From Salinigranum marinum (GTDB lineage Archaea; Halobacteriota; Halobacteria; Halobacteriales; Haloferacaceae), in the NCBI RefSeq assembly GCF_024228675.1, contig NZ_CP100461.1:2911398-2975397 (forward strand): 64,000 nucleotides of DNA. The letters run 5' to 3'. Every line of letters begins with the position of its first letter. The stretch's first letter is position 1. Made by a program: the position numbers and the translations under genes. The notes under the pieces were generated by a model. It was not told the DNA's origin. It ran no database searches and saw only the letters and a list, made by a program, of their open reading frames with translations. Below are positions 8,930-17,320 of this stretch, one piece after another.

Positions 8930-10153
8930 ATGTCACGGAGCCCGTCGCTACCCGAGCGTCCGCACCTCGATCTGGACCCGGAGATGTCCGATGGGGAACG
9001 GCTCTCGGCGATCAGACAACACTACGAACGCATGCGCTCGGTCAACCAGGAACTCGACGAGCGCCTCGACGAAGCCGAAGGAGAGACCACGGCGTTGAAA
9101 GAGGAGGTCGACCAGCTCAAGCGCCGCAACGACACCCTCAAATCCTCGTCGCTGTACATCGCCACGGTCGAGGAACGGACCGAAGACGGCGTCATCATCA
9201 AACAACACGGCAACAACCAGGAGGTGCTCACGGAGGTGTCGCCGCGGCTCGAAGGCGAGGTCGAGGCCGGCGACCGCGTCGCCATCAACGACTCGTTCGC
9301 CATCCAGACCCGCCTGGCCGACGAGACAGACGCCCGCGCGCAGGCGATGGAGGTCGACGCCTCCCCGGACGTCACCTACGACGACATCGGCGGGATCGAC
9401 GACCAGGTGCGGGAGGTCCGCGAGGCCGTCGAGGACCCCCTCGAGAACCCGGAGATGTTCCGCGACGTCGGCATCGACCCGCCCGCGGGCGTGCTCCTCC
9501 ACGGACCGCCGGGGACGGGCAAGACGATGCTGGCGAAGGCCGTCGCGAATCACACCGACGCGACGTTCATCAAGATGGCCGGCTCCGAACTCGTCCGGAA
9601 GTTCATCGGCGAGGGCTCCAGACTCGTGCGTGACCTCTTCGAACTCGCCCACGAGCGCGAACCGGCCGTCATCTTCATCGACGAGATCGACGCCGTCGCC
9701 TCGAAGCGGACGGACTCGAAGACCTCCGGAGACGCGGAGGTCCAACGGACGATGATGCAGCTGTTGAACGAGATGGACGGCTTCGACGAGCGCGGCGAGA
9801 TCCGGATCATCGCCGCCACCAACCGCTTCGACATGCTCGACGAGGCGATCCTCCGCCCCGGGCGGTTCGACCGCCTCATCGAAGTGCCCCACCCCAACGC
9901 CGAGGGGCGCACACGCATCCTCGACATCCACACCCGCGACATGCGGCTCGCCGAAGACGTCGACACGACGGCCATCGCGAGCGACCTCGAGGGATACAGC
10001 GGGGCCGACATCGCCTCGCTCGCCACCGAGGCGGGGATGTTCGCCATCCGCGACGGTCGGACGGCGGTCAGTCACGCCGACTTCGTCGACGCCAAACAGA
10101 AGCTCAGCGAGGACGACAGCGTCGAGATCCCCGGCCTCGACTACCAGTACTGA
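8930..10153 (+). CDS. pan: Proteasome-activating nucleotidase PAN (AAA+ ATPase)
   Basis: 407-residue ATPase that unfolds substrates and feeds them into the 20S proteasome. An N-terminal coiled coil (about residues 25-75, NQELDERLDEAEGETTALKE) leads to an OB-fold, then the AAA domain with Walker A GPPGTGKT (192-199), Walker B FIDEID (249-254), sensor-1 AATNR and the arginine-finger region RPGRFDR. The last residues are LDYQY: the penultimate residue is Gln, so the classical C-terminal Hb-Tyr-X motif is not in its standard register. The start at 8930 follows a TTTACA element near 8899. Haloarchaea often carry two PANs; only one is in this window. Confidence 0.96.
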   Translation: MSRSPSLPERPHLDLDPEMSDGERLSAIRQHYERMRSVNQELDERLDEAEGETTALKEEVDQLKRRNDTLKSSSLYIATVEERTEDGVIIKQHGNNQEVLTEVSPRLEGEVEAGDRVAINDSFAIQTRLADETDARAQAMEVDASPDVTYDDIGGIDDQVREVREAVEDPLENPEMFRDVGIDPPAGVLLHGPPGTGKTMLAKAVANHTDATFIKMAGSELVRKFIGEGSRLVRDLFELAHEREPAVIFIDEIDAVASKRTDSKTSGDAEVQRTMMQLLNEMDGFDERGEIRIIAATNRFDMLDEAILRPGRFDRLIEVPHPNAEGRTRILDIHTRDMRLAEDVDTTAIASDLEGYSGADIASLATEAGMFAIRDGRTAVSHADFVDAKQKLSEDDSVEIPGLDYQY

Positions 10154-10248
10154 CGCCGGGCGCAGGTCGGGGGCGGCGTCCGAACCGGAACGTCGTCCAC
10201 GCGTCCGTATCGGAACCCATTATTCCCCGCGTCACGCTACTCGAACCG

Positions 10249-10731
10249 ATGAGCACCATCCACGTCGTCCGCGGCGTCGCCACGGCCGCGACGGCGATGG
10301 CCTCCTACGACGCTGCCCTCGCCGCGGCCAACGTCCACAACTACAACCTCGTCCGCGTCTCCTCGGTGATCCCCGCGGGCGCGACGGTCACGCCGGTCGA
10401 GACCGCGCCCGACCTCGGACCGGCGGGCAACCGCCTCACGGTCGTCGAGTCGCGCGCGACGGCCGCGGCGGGCACCGCGGCGCGGGTCTGTGCGGGCGTC
10501 GGGTGGTCCACCGGCCCCGGGCCGGGGCTGTTTTACGAGGCGTCGGGCGACGACCCCGAGACGGTTCGTGAGACCGTCGAGCGCGGCCTCGCCGAGGGCC
10601 GGCGACTGCGCGAGTGGACGTTCGACACCACCGAGGTGACGGTCGCCACCGCCGACGTGCCCGACGACGGCGACTCGTACACAACGGCGGTGGTCCTCGC
10701 CGCCTACGGCGAGAGTGAGCCGATCCTGTAA
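10249..10731 (+). CDS. pdaD: Pyruvoyl-dependent arginine decarboxylase
   Basis: 160-residue proenzyme that makes agmatine from arginine, the first step to polyamines or agmatidine. The self-cleavage site is the Ser-Ser pair at residues 38-39 in NLVRVSSVIPAGA; cleavage turns Ser39 into the pyruvoyl cofactor at the start of the larger chain. GVGWSTGPGPGLFYEASG supplies the trimer active-site segment. A TATA-like ATTATTCC lies about 30 nt before the ATG. The stop at 10731 is followed by a short spacer and the DUF5811-like gene on the same strand. Confidence 0.92.
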   Translation: MSTIHVVRGVATAATAMASYDAALAAANVHNYNLVRVSSVIPAGATVTPVETAPDLGPAGNRLTVVESRATAAAGTAARVCAGVGWSTGPGPGLFYEASGDDPETVRETVERGLAEGRRLREWTFDTTEVTVATADVPDDGDSYTTAVVLAAYGESEPIL

Positions 10732-10802
10732 TGTCAACTCGATCGCGTATATCACCGTCTCCGACGGCTTTTTGCGGCCGCTTTCCGTACTGTGGGTGTC
10801 TG

Positions 10803-11189
10803 ATGAACGGAAACAACCCCTACGCGGGTGCCCCGGGCGTGGTCGGTGCAGGGCAACCCTCGTCCGACGTCGACGACCTCTCCCCCGCGGAAGTACGGCG
10901 GCTCCGACAGGCCGTCTCCGGTATCGTCGCGGAGACGCGGACGTACCTGCCCGACAGCTACGCCATCGGGTCGGAACTGTCGCACGGCTCCGGCGGGCCG
11001 CGAGCCACCGTCGCGGTCCACCCGCCGGTCGGCCACCCGGTCAGCGCCGGACTCACGCCCGACGCCGACGACCTGGAGACGGGGCTCTCGGCGGAGGACT
11101 GCACCGAAGTCGCCCGCGGACTCGCCGCGAGCGCGGCGTTCCAGGTGATGTCGACCGTCGGCGACGATCTGACGCCGACCGCGCGATAG
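10803..11189 (+). CDS. DUF5811-like haloarchaeal protein
   Basis: 128-residue soluble protein of unknown function, which I recall as the DUF5811 family of haloarchaea. It begins MNGNNPYAGAPGVVGAGQPS and has a helical centre (LSPAEVRRLRQAVSGIVAET) followed by a beta-rich half (YAIGSELSHGSGGPRATVAV). I prefer the ATG at 10803 over 10731 because the longer form adds a Cys- and Pro-rich leader absent from family members. No catalytic motif is visible. It lies 71 bp downstream of pdaD. Confidence 0.75.
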   Translation: MNGNNPYAGAPGVVGAGQPSSDVDDLSPAEVRRLRQAVSGIVAETRTYLPDSYAIGSELSHGSGGPRATVAVHPPVGHPVSAGLTPDADDLETGLSAEDCTEVARGLAASAAFQVMSTVGDDLTPTAR

Positions 11190-11298
11190 CTCCGTTCCTC
11201 TCCGTTCGGTTCCGTCCCGTCGGTCGCCAGAACCTAGCGAGCCTCAAGCGACGCGTCCACGCCGGGCGCGGCCACCGTCGGAACCGTCGACGACCGGT

Positions 11299-11526
11299 TC
11301 AGTCGTCGCCGGGGGCCGACGGGCCGTCAACGAACAGGCCGTAGGCGAGCAAGAGGACGGAGGGGACCGAACCGAGGCCGGCACCGGCCGATAACGGCGC
11401 CGCGGTGGCCGTCGCCCCGACCAGCCCGAAAAGCACGGGCAACGGCAACAGCGCGAGGAACAGATCGTACCGGGAGAAGCGGCGGTCGTCCACGCTACGG
11501 CGTCCGTGGGTAGTTTGCGTGCTCAT
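11299..11526 (-). CDS. Small two-helix membrane protein
   Basis: 75-residue protein with a charged N-terminus (STQTTHGRRSVDDRRFSRYD) and two hydrophobic segments at about 22-42 (LFLALLPLPVLFGLVGATA) and 50-66 (LGSVPSVLLLAYGLFV). This is a common haloarchaeal small-membrane-protein plan. No functional motif is visible. The gene lies downstream of an AT-rich stretch that probably carries its promoter, and its 3' end points at the DUF5811-like gene. Confidence 0.68.
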   Translation of the reverse strand: MSTQTTHGRRSVDDRRFSRYDLFLALLPLPVLFGLVGATATAAPLSAGAGLGSVPSVLLLAYGLFVDGPSAPGDD

Positions 11527-11539
11527 ACCGTCTCACCTC

Positions 11540-11670
11540 GTTCCTTACTAGCGTGAGTTTCGACTAAAAATTTTCTGGAGGGTTCGTTCAAAGTCCACTC
11601 GTGAATCCACACGGGTTCATACGAACAGTCGAAAAATGTCCTCGTAACTTACAGGTGACCAAATCGGTGG
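11540..11670. other. AT-rich intergenic island between infB and the small membrane gene
   Basis: A conspicuously AT-rich patch in GC-rich surroundings. It holds AAAAATTTT near 11564-11573 and, read on the minus strand, a T5 run (ATTTTTCG) near 11633-11638, about 100 nt past the infB stop. A GTTC-ATAC-GAAC inverted repeat lies near 11616. Read on the minus strand, the T runs look like a U-rich archaeal terminator for infB, and the AAATTTTTAG block could be the TATA region for the gene starting at 11526. No gene is visible in it. Confidence 0.5.
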
Positions 11671-11738
11671 GCGTCTGACGCGGAGACAGGAGGGTTGCGT
11701 CGGTCGCTCCGGTGGTCTCGGGGCCGCCGGAGACGGCG

Positions 11739-13538
11739 TCACTTCCCCCAGAAGGGGTCCCGTCGGCGGTGTTTGTCGAGATACGACTGCAGGGCTTCGA
11801 GTTCGTCCGCCGGGATCTCGTTCGAGAGTTCCTGTTCGAGGATCTTCGCGTGTTTCTCGGGGAGGTCGATCCAGAGTTCGTCGCCCTCGTCGATCTGTCT
11901 CCCCACTGTCGGCCCGTCGATGGCGACGCTCACGCGTTTGCCGGCGCGGGCCTCGCTCACGTCGTCGCCCTGTTCTTGGATGCCGTTCAGTTGGCCGACC
12001 CGTGTCGGCTTGGCGCCGTCCCACTTGACGACATACTGGTTGTTCTTCAACGTGCCAGACATCACCTCGACGCCGACGACCGCCGGGTTCGACTGCCGGA
12101 AGACGTGGTCTTCGAGCACGCGGAACCGAGACGGACGGACGATCTTGTCGAGGATCGTCTCCTGCTGGGCGCGCTGCATCTCGTCGACGTACTCCTCGTA
12201 CTCCTCGACGAGCTGATAGATCACGTCGTCGTCGAACAGGCGGACGTCACTCACGTCGAGTTCCGCCCGGGCGTTCTTGAGCACGTCGACGTTGAACGCG
12301 AGGATCACCTTGTGTTTGGGCTCGTTGGCGGTCGAGGCGACGGCCACGTCCCGGGGGGCGACGTCCCCCACCTCGGCGCGGAGGATGGGCACCTCGGCTT
12401 CGTCGAGCGCGTTCGCCATCGCCTCTAAGCTCCCGAGCGTGTCGGCCTTGACCACGACGCCCTCCTCGGCGGTCTCGACCTCGATCTCGGCGAGTTCGCG
12501 CTCGACCTCGGCGACGACGTCGTCGACGTGTCGGTCGCGCACCACCCGGACCGGCGCGCCGGCCATCGCGTCTTCGAGGTCGGGAGCGGCGATCTTGACA
12601 CCGGACGCCGCCGTCACTTCGTCGACGCGCTCGAACCGCTTTTCGGTGCGGATCTCGGCGTTCGGTCTGGGTCTGAGGAGGGCCCGGACTTCGGTGACGA
12701 TGGGTTCGTTCGTCCCGCCGACGACGATCGTCTCGCCCTCGCGAACGGTGCCGTCGTACAGCACCACGTCGAGGGTGGTGCCGAAGCCCCGCTCGTCTTT
12801 CACTTCGAGCACCGTCCCCGCGCCGGGGCCGCCGACGTCGATCTGCATCTCCTCTTTCATGTACCGCTGGGAGAGTCCCATCAGGACGGCCAGCAAGTCC
12901 GGGACGCCCTCGGCAGTCATCGCGGAGGCGGGGACGACGCCGACGTTCTTCTGGAAGTTCTGGACGCGCCAGTACAGATCGGCCGAAAAGCCGTTGTCGG
13001 AGAGGTCGCCGATTATCTCGTAGAGGTTCTCGTCGAGCATCGAGCGCGCGCGAGACGACTGAGCTTCGTACGTCTGCTGGATGGGGGCGTTCTCCTGGGG
13101 GTTCCACCCCGGCGTCGTGTCGATCTTGTTCGCGGCGACGACGAACGGCGTCCCCGTCCGCTTGAGGATGTCGATCGCTTCGACGGTCTGGGGCTGGAAG
13201 CCGTCGTTGACGTCGACGACGAGGATGGCGATGTCGGCGAGCGCCCCACCCCTGGACCGAAGGGTGCTGAACGAGTGGTGGCCCGGGGTGTCGATGAAGA
13301 GGAGTCCGGGCAGGTCGAAGTCCTCGGGGTTCACCAGGCTGCCGGCCATCCCCGAGATGGTTTCGAGCGGGACGGCCGTCGCGCCGATGTGCTGCGTGAT
13401 CGCCCCCGCCTCGCCCTCGGAGACGGCCGACCCGCGGATCGTGTCGAGTAGGCTCGTCTTGCCGTGGTCGACGTGGCCTAACACGGCGACGATGGGGGTG
13501 CGGAGTGTGTCTGTGGGTTTGGTGTCGGATTCGGACAT
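11739..13538 (-). CDS. infB: Translation initiation factor aIF5B (aIF-2)
   Basis: 599-residue GTPase that promotes subunit joining at the end of initiation. G1 GHVDHGKT lies at residues 21-28, followed by IDTPGHHSF (G3) and AANKIDT (G4). Domain II begins near [20 protein letters not shown]. The C-terminal domain IV that contacts initiator tRNA is present, and the protein ends [12 protein letters not shown], as usual for the archaeal family. I use the ATG at 13538 (MSESDTKP); a second in-frame ATG three codons upstream is possible. Its long N-terminal eukaryotic extension is absent, as in all archaea. Confidence 0.96.
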   Translation of the reverse strand: MSESDTKPTDTLRTPIVAVLGHVDHGKTSLLDTIRGSAVSEGEAGAITQHIGATAVPLETISGMAGSLVNPEDFDLPGLLFIDTPGHHSFSTLRSRGGALADIAILVVDVNDGFQPQTVEAIDILKRTGTPFVVAANKIDTTPGWNPQENAPIQQTYEAQSSRARSMLDENLYEIIGDLSDNGFSADLYWRVQNFQKNVGVVPASAMTAEGVPDLLAVLMGLSQRYMKEEMQIDVGGPGAGTVLEVKDERGFGTTLDVVLYDGTVREGETIVVGGTNEPIVTEVRALLRPRPNAEIRTEKRFERVDEVTAASGVKIAAPDLEDAMAGAPVRVVRDRHVDDVVAEVERELAEIEVETAEEGVVVKADTLGSLEAMANALDEAEVPILRAEVGDVAPRDVAVASTANEPKHKVILAFNVDVLKNARAELDVSDVRLFDDDVIYQLVEEYEEYVDEMQRAQQETILDKIVRPSRFRVLEDHVFRQSNPAVVGVEVMSGTLKNNQYVVKWDGAKPTRVGQLNGIQEQGDDVSEARAGKRVSVAIDGPTVGRQIDEGDELWIDLPEKHAKILEQELSNEIPADELEALQSYLDKHRRRDPFWGK

Positions 13539-13814
13539 GAGAGTCACCCCGGAAGAAGTTCCGTATGAGGGAGGTGCCGGGGGGGAGAGTTAAGTCCATC
13601 GTCACGCCGAACGCGGGCGCACGCCCGCCCGACGGCCCCGACGACGGGGCCGTTCGGGGCGGCTCCGGCCACCGCGCCCGACCGACGCGCGGGCGAACCG
13701 GGGCCCGTTCGTGCCCTCGGTCCCGGTGTGCTGGCCCCTGTCGGCGTCCGGTCGACGGCTCCGCGCGCACGCCGTCGTCTCGCCGTCTGACGCCCGTCAG
13801 CCACCCCCGTGGCG

Positions 13815-13820
13815 TTTATA
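13815..13820 (+). promoter_or_regulatory. TATA-like element of the PRC-barrel/nob1 operon
   Basis: TTTATA lies 24 bases before the ATG at 13845. This spacing places the transcription start at or next to the start codon, a leaderless arrangement typical of haloarchaea. Confidence 0.65.
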
Positions 13821-13844
13821 TCGCCGGGCGATAGTAGCGGGCGT

Positions 13845-14075
13845 ATGGTACTCGCGGAGAACCTCTCGGGGAAGGCGGTCATGGGTTCGGACGGAACCGA
13901 ACTCGGCACGCTGTACAACATCACGATGGATCTCAAGACGGGCGAACTGAACGACCTGCTGGTCGACCCGAACCTCGAGGTCTCGGGCGACTTCGAGACC
14001 GACGACGAGAACCTCATCCACGTTCCGGTCGGAAGCGTCCAGGCCGTCAAGGACTACATCGTCGTCAACCAGTAG
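13845..14075 (+). CDS. PRC-barrel domain protein
   Basis: 76-residue single PRC-barrel, a small beta-barrel used for protein or RNA contacts. The pattern NLSGKAVMGSDGTELGTLYN followed by KTGELNDLLVDP is typical. In archaea such proteins are found as stand-alone modules; homologues of the ribosome maturation factor RimM carry the same fold. The stop is only 10 bp before the nob1 start, so the pair is probably one transcript. That neighbour is an 18S/16S rRNA-processing nuclease, so a role in small-subunit maturation is a reasonable inference. Confidence 0.9.
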   Translation: MVLAENLSGKAVMGSDGTELGTLYNITMDLKTGELNDLLVDPNLEVSGDFETDDENLIHVPVGSVQAVKDYIVVNQ

Positions 14076-14085
14076 AGAACGCCCG

Positions 14086-14544
14086 ATGCGACTGTTGGAT
14101 TCGTCGGCGTTCATCAACGACTACCACACGGACGACCGGACCGCGTCGATCCCGGCCGTGCGTGCGGAGCTCGAAGCCGAGTCGTCGCTGCGGTTCGAGG
14201 CGATGGAGGGCGCGGGCATGCACATCCACATCCCGACGGACCAGAGCGTCGCGAAGGTCCGGCGGGCCGCCCGGGAGACGGGCGACGACGGCGTGCTCTC
14301 GGAGACGGACACGCGGCTGATCGCCGCGGCGTTCGAACTCGACGCGACGCTCGTCACCGACGACTACGCGATGCAAAACGTCGCCGATCACCTCGCCGTC
14401 ACCTGCGAGGTGATCGCCCAGGACGGGATCACAGAGCAGCGCCAGTGGCGCTTTCAGTGCCAGGGCTGTGGTCGAGAGTACGACGAACACCACGACCGCT
14501 GTCCCATCTGTGGGACGGAACTGACGCGCAAGAACCCGTCGTAG
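14086..14544 (+). CDS. nob1: rRNA maturation endonuclease NOB1 (PIN domain plus zinc ribbon)
   Basis: 152-residue endoribonuclease expected to cut the 3' end of pre-16S rRNA. The PIN domain opens MRLLDSSAFINDYH with the catalytic Asp at residue 5, and further acids lie in LSETDTRLIAAAFELDATLV and DDYAMQNVA. A C-terminal zinc ribbon follows: CQGCGREYDEHHDRCPICG. Both halves match archaeal Nob1 and the length is normal. It follows the PRC-barrel gene after 10 bp. Confidence 0.93.
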   Translation: MRLLDSSAFINDYHTDDRTASIPAVRAELEAESSLRFEAMEGAGMHIHIPTDQSVAKVRRAARETGDDGVLSETDTRLIAAAFELDATLVTDDYAMQNVADHLAVTCEVIAQDGITEQRQWRFQCQGCGREYDEHHDRCPICGTELTRKNPS

Positions 14545-14624
14545 TTCCGGGTTCGGCGTCCGGATCCGTCGTGTTCGGCTCGTTCGATGCCGAGCGGACA
14601 GCGACGGCCACACCCGCCCGTCGC

Positions 14625-15374
14625 TCACACCGCACCGGTCGCGCCGACGTACTGGATGACGAACAGCACCGAGTTGTAGACGCCGTGAGCGAGCGCCGGG
14701 GCGGCGATCGTCTCGGTCCGCTCGTACAGCACGCCGAGGACGATCCCCAGCGTTCCGGCGATGGCGACGTACGCGAGTTTCTCCGTCGGCCCGCCGGAGA
14801 CGGCGATCCAGTGCACCAGGCCGAAGAGCCCGCTGGCGACGACGATCCCGGCGCGGACGCCGAACGACCGCCGGAGCACGCCCTGGACGACGCCGCGAAA
14901 GAGCAGTTCCTCGATCGGGCCGACGAGCAACAGCGACACGGGGATCATGTAGAGGAAGTACACCGGTGCCTCCCGGCCCTGCGTGATGACCTGGTTCTCG
15001 CCGAAGGAGATACCAAGCGCCTGTAGGAGAAAACCTGCGCCGAACTGCGCCGCGAGGAGGACGACGACGGCTCCGGCGCTGAGTAACAGGGTTCGAGCCG
15101 TGAGCCGGCGGGTGTGGAGGAGGTGCCACGTGTCCGTGATCGCGAGGAAGCCGATGATCGCGATCACGAACCCGACGAACTGGAGGACCGTTCGGACGAC
15201 GTTGAGTGCGAGGCTCTCCTGTGCGAACACGCCCGCGTCGACGAGCAACGCCGAGGTCGGCGGGACAACCGCGCTCGCGACGAGGAAGGCCGCGAACACC
15301 GCGAGCACCGCCTGTCCGAGGCTGGCGAGGCGTCCCGTGATGGCCTCCTGTGTGCTCCGCGTGGTCGATTCCAT
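14625..15374 (-). CDS. CPBP/CAAX-type intramembrane protease homologue
   Basis: 249-residue integral membrane protein with about seven or eight hydrophobic segments. The CPBP signature is intact: motif 1 PIEELLFRGVVQGVLRR (EExxxR), motif 2 GLFGLVHW with its His, and motif 3 APALAHGVYNSVLF. These residues form the glutamate/histidine intramembrane active site of Rce1 relatives. The substrate is unknown; bacterial and archaeal members have been linked to prenyl-protein processing or bacteriocin immunity. It is a single gene converging on nob1. Confidence 0.9.
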   Translation of the reverse strand: MESTTRSTQEAITGRLASLGQAVLAVFAAFLVASAVVPPTSALLVDAGVFAQESLALNVVRTVLQFVGFVIAIIGFLAITDTWHLLHTRRLTARTLLLSAGAVVVLLAAQFGAGFLLQALGISFGENQVITQGREAPVYFLYMIPVSLLLVGPIEELLFRGVVQGVLRRSFGVRAGIVVASGLFGLVHWIAVSGGPTEKLAYVAIAGTLGIVLGVLYERTETIAAPALAHGVYNSVLFVIQYVGATGAV

Positions 15375-15493
15375 CGGCCGGAGATTCGGGCTACGTGGGA
15401 TTCAAGCCTCCGGTTTCGAGCCTCGATGGCGTACACTGTCTCCCCCAACGGCTCGAACACGGCGGCGATCAGCCACCCCCGGCCACTCCGGCG

Positions 15494-16780
15494 TCAGTCG
15501 ATCTCGAGCCGCGTCTTGTCCGCCACCGCGTCGGCTTCCGCGAACTCGCCGCCGCCGAGGAGTCCCCGGGCGGCGCGTTTGCCCCACTCGACGGCGGGCT
15601 GGGTGAACGTCGACACCGCGGCGAGTTCCCCGTAGAGGACACAGGCGGCCTCCATTCCGTACAACAGCTCCCCGAGAGCGTACTCGTCGACGTGGTCGAT
15701 CTCGATTCTGACGTTGGGGACGCCCGCGGCGGCGAGCGACGCCTCCGTCGCTTCGAACTCCGCGTCGAGGAGTTCGCCGAGCGACGACCCGCCGAGATAC
15801 GACAGCCCCTCCAGATCGGTCTCGGGGATTTCCCGGTCGGCGTACTCGCGGGGCCGGACGAGCGTCACCATCTTGTCGCGGGGCCCGGCGCGGTACAGTT
15901 GGAGCTGGGAGTGCTGGTCGGTCGCACCGAGGGCGCGGGCGGGCGTCTGTCCCAGTCCGTCCTTTCCCAGGGATTCGGCCCACAGCTGGGCGAACCACTC
16001 GGCGAAGTATTCGAGGGATTCGGCGTACGGCATCATCGCGTTCGTGAGCGCCCCACGCTCCGCGAGGGCGTAGGAGACGCCACCGTAGGCGTACGCGGGC
16101 GAGTCGAACAGCGACCCCGATAGCGACTCGGCGGCGTCGGCACCGCCGGCGAGAAGCGCCTCCAGGTCGTGGCCCTGGACGGCGGCTGCGGCCAGTCCGA
16201 CGGTCGACAGCGCCGAGAAGCGCCCCGGGACCCCGTCGGGAACCGGGAGCGACGGCAGGTCGTGTTTCTCGGCGAGCCGGCGGAGGTTCCCCTCCTCGCC
16301 CGTCGTGACGAGTGTCCGGTCGGTCCAGTCCACCCCCGCTGAATCCATCGCCTCGCGGACGACGAGGAACGTCGAGAGCGTCTCGGCCGTGGTGCCCGAC
16401 CGCGAGACGACGTTCACGACGGTCCGGTCGAGCGGGAGCGAGTCGATCACCGCCGCGGTGTGGACCGGGTCGACGTTGTCGAGGTAGTACGCCTCCACGT
16501 CGGAGTCGAGCGCCGCCGAGATGGTCGCCGCGCCGAGGGCGCTCCCGCCGATGCCGACGTTGAGGAACGCCTCGGCCTCCTCGAACGGTTCGACGGCGCG
16601 GTGGATCGCGTTCGTGTCGGTCGTCTCCGGGAGGTTCAGCGCCGCGTAGCCGTGTTCGGCGTTCGTTCGACCCTCCTCGATGCGTTCGTGTGCCGCCGCC
16701 ACGTGGTCGTCGAGCCGTTCGAGCGAGTCGCGAGAGACGCCGGGCGTCGTCTCCAGTGCGTTCCCGATGTCGACGTACAT
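15494..16780 (-). CDS. pgi: Glucose-6-phosphate isomerase
   Basis: 428-residue cytoplasmic enzyme interconverting glucose 6-phosphate and fructose 6-phosphate. SIS-fold motifs include FLNVGIGGSALGAATISAAL, NVVSRSGTTAETLSTF (phosphate binding) and GATDQHSQLQLYRAGPRDK. The catalytic Glu/His region and the C-terminal YGMEAACVLYGELAAVSTFT QPAVEWGK block are present. ATG 16780 (MYVDIG) is preferred over an ATG three codons upstream. It is a typical haloarchaeal PGI of the bacterial/eukaryotic superfamily rather than the cupin type. Together with the glucokinase at 19109 it provides the entry into glucose-6-phosphate metabolism, used mainly for gluconeogenesis in haloarchaea. Confidence 0.95.
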   Translation of the reverse strand: MYVDIGNALETTPGVSRDSLERLDDHVAAAHERIEEGRTNAEHGYAALNLPETTDTNAIHRAVEPFEEAEAFLNVGIGGSALGAATISAALDSDVEAYYLDNVDPVHTAAVIDSLPLDRTVVNVVSRSGTTAETLSTFLVVREAMDSAGVDWTDRTLVTTGEEGNLRRLAEKHDLPSLPVPDGVPGRFSALSTVGLAAAAVQGHDLEALLAGGADAAESLSGSLFDSPAYAYGGVSYALAERGALTNAMMPYAESLEYFAEWFAQLWAESLGKDGLGQTPARALGATDQHSQLQLYRAGPRDKMVTLVRPREYADREIPETDLEGLSYLGGSSLGELLDAEFEATEASLAAAGVPNVRIEIDHVDEYALGELLYGMEAACVLYGELAAVSTFTQPAVEWGKRAARGLLGGGEFAEADAVADKTRLEID

Positions 16781-16880
16781 ACGTGTCAACTCCCGTGAGG
16801 CGGCGACAAGTACGTGCCGGTGGGGCGACGGTCGGGACTAGCGCGAGACGGGGTCGATCAGACCCGACGGTCCGCCCCGC

Positions 16881-17207
16881 TCAGAAGTGGTCCGAGCCCT
16901 CGGTCGAGAACTGGAGTTCGCCGCCGCGCCCGCCCTCGACGGTGTCGGAGGTCATCTCGCCCGTGTCGGGCACCCGAACGACGACGTCGTCGACGTCGTC
17001 GAAGTCGCGGATGAGGTCGGCTTTGATGTTCTGGGCCGTGATGTTGCTGATCCCGCAGTGTGAGCACGTCCCCCCGAGTTCGACGACGACCTCGCCTGTC
17101 TCGGGGTTGGCCTCGCGGACGACGCTCTCGCCGCCGTGCATCTGGATGATCGGCATCTGCCCGACCATCCACGTCTCGATGCGCTCTTTCAGCGGTTCGT
17201 CGCTCAT
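16881..17207 (-). CDS. NifU-like C-terminal domain Fe-S protein
   Basis: 108-residue single NifU C-terminal domain. The cluster-binding cysteines are C48 and C51 in [20 protein letters not shown]. Such proteins bind a [4Fe-4S] cluster across a dimer and deliver it to apo-enzymes, alongside the SUF system. The N-terminal segment [20 protein letters not shown] is the usual opening helix and strand. The acidic tail (about 30 residues) is a haloarchaeal extension. It is oriented with pgi, which lies 100 bp downstream. Confidence 0.92.
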   Translation of the reverse strand: MSDEPLKERIETWMVGQMPIIQMHGGESVVREANPETGEVVVELGGTCSHCGISNITAQNIKADLIRDFDDVDDVVVRVPDTGEMTSDTVEGGRGGELQFSTEGSDHF

Positions 17208-17320
17208 TGCCGGTGTTTGGGTGTCCAGCTATGCGTAGGTTACGGTTTCACAAGCCAAAGGACACGAAAGATGCAATCGAACCCGCACGATACACCGCCC
17301 GCCGAACCGACGACCGCCGG

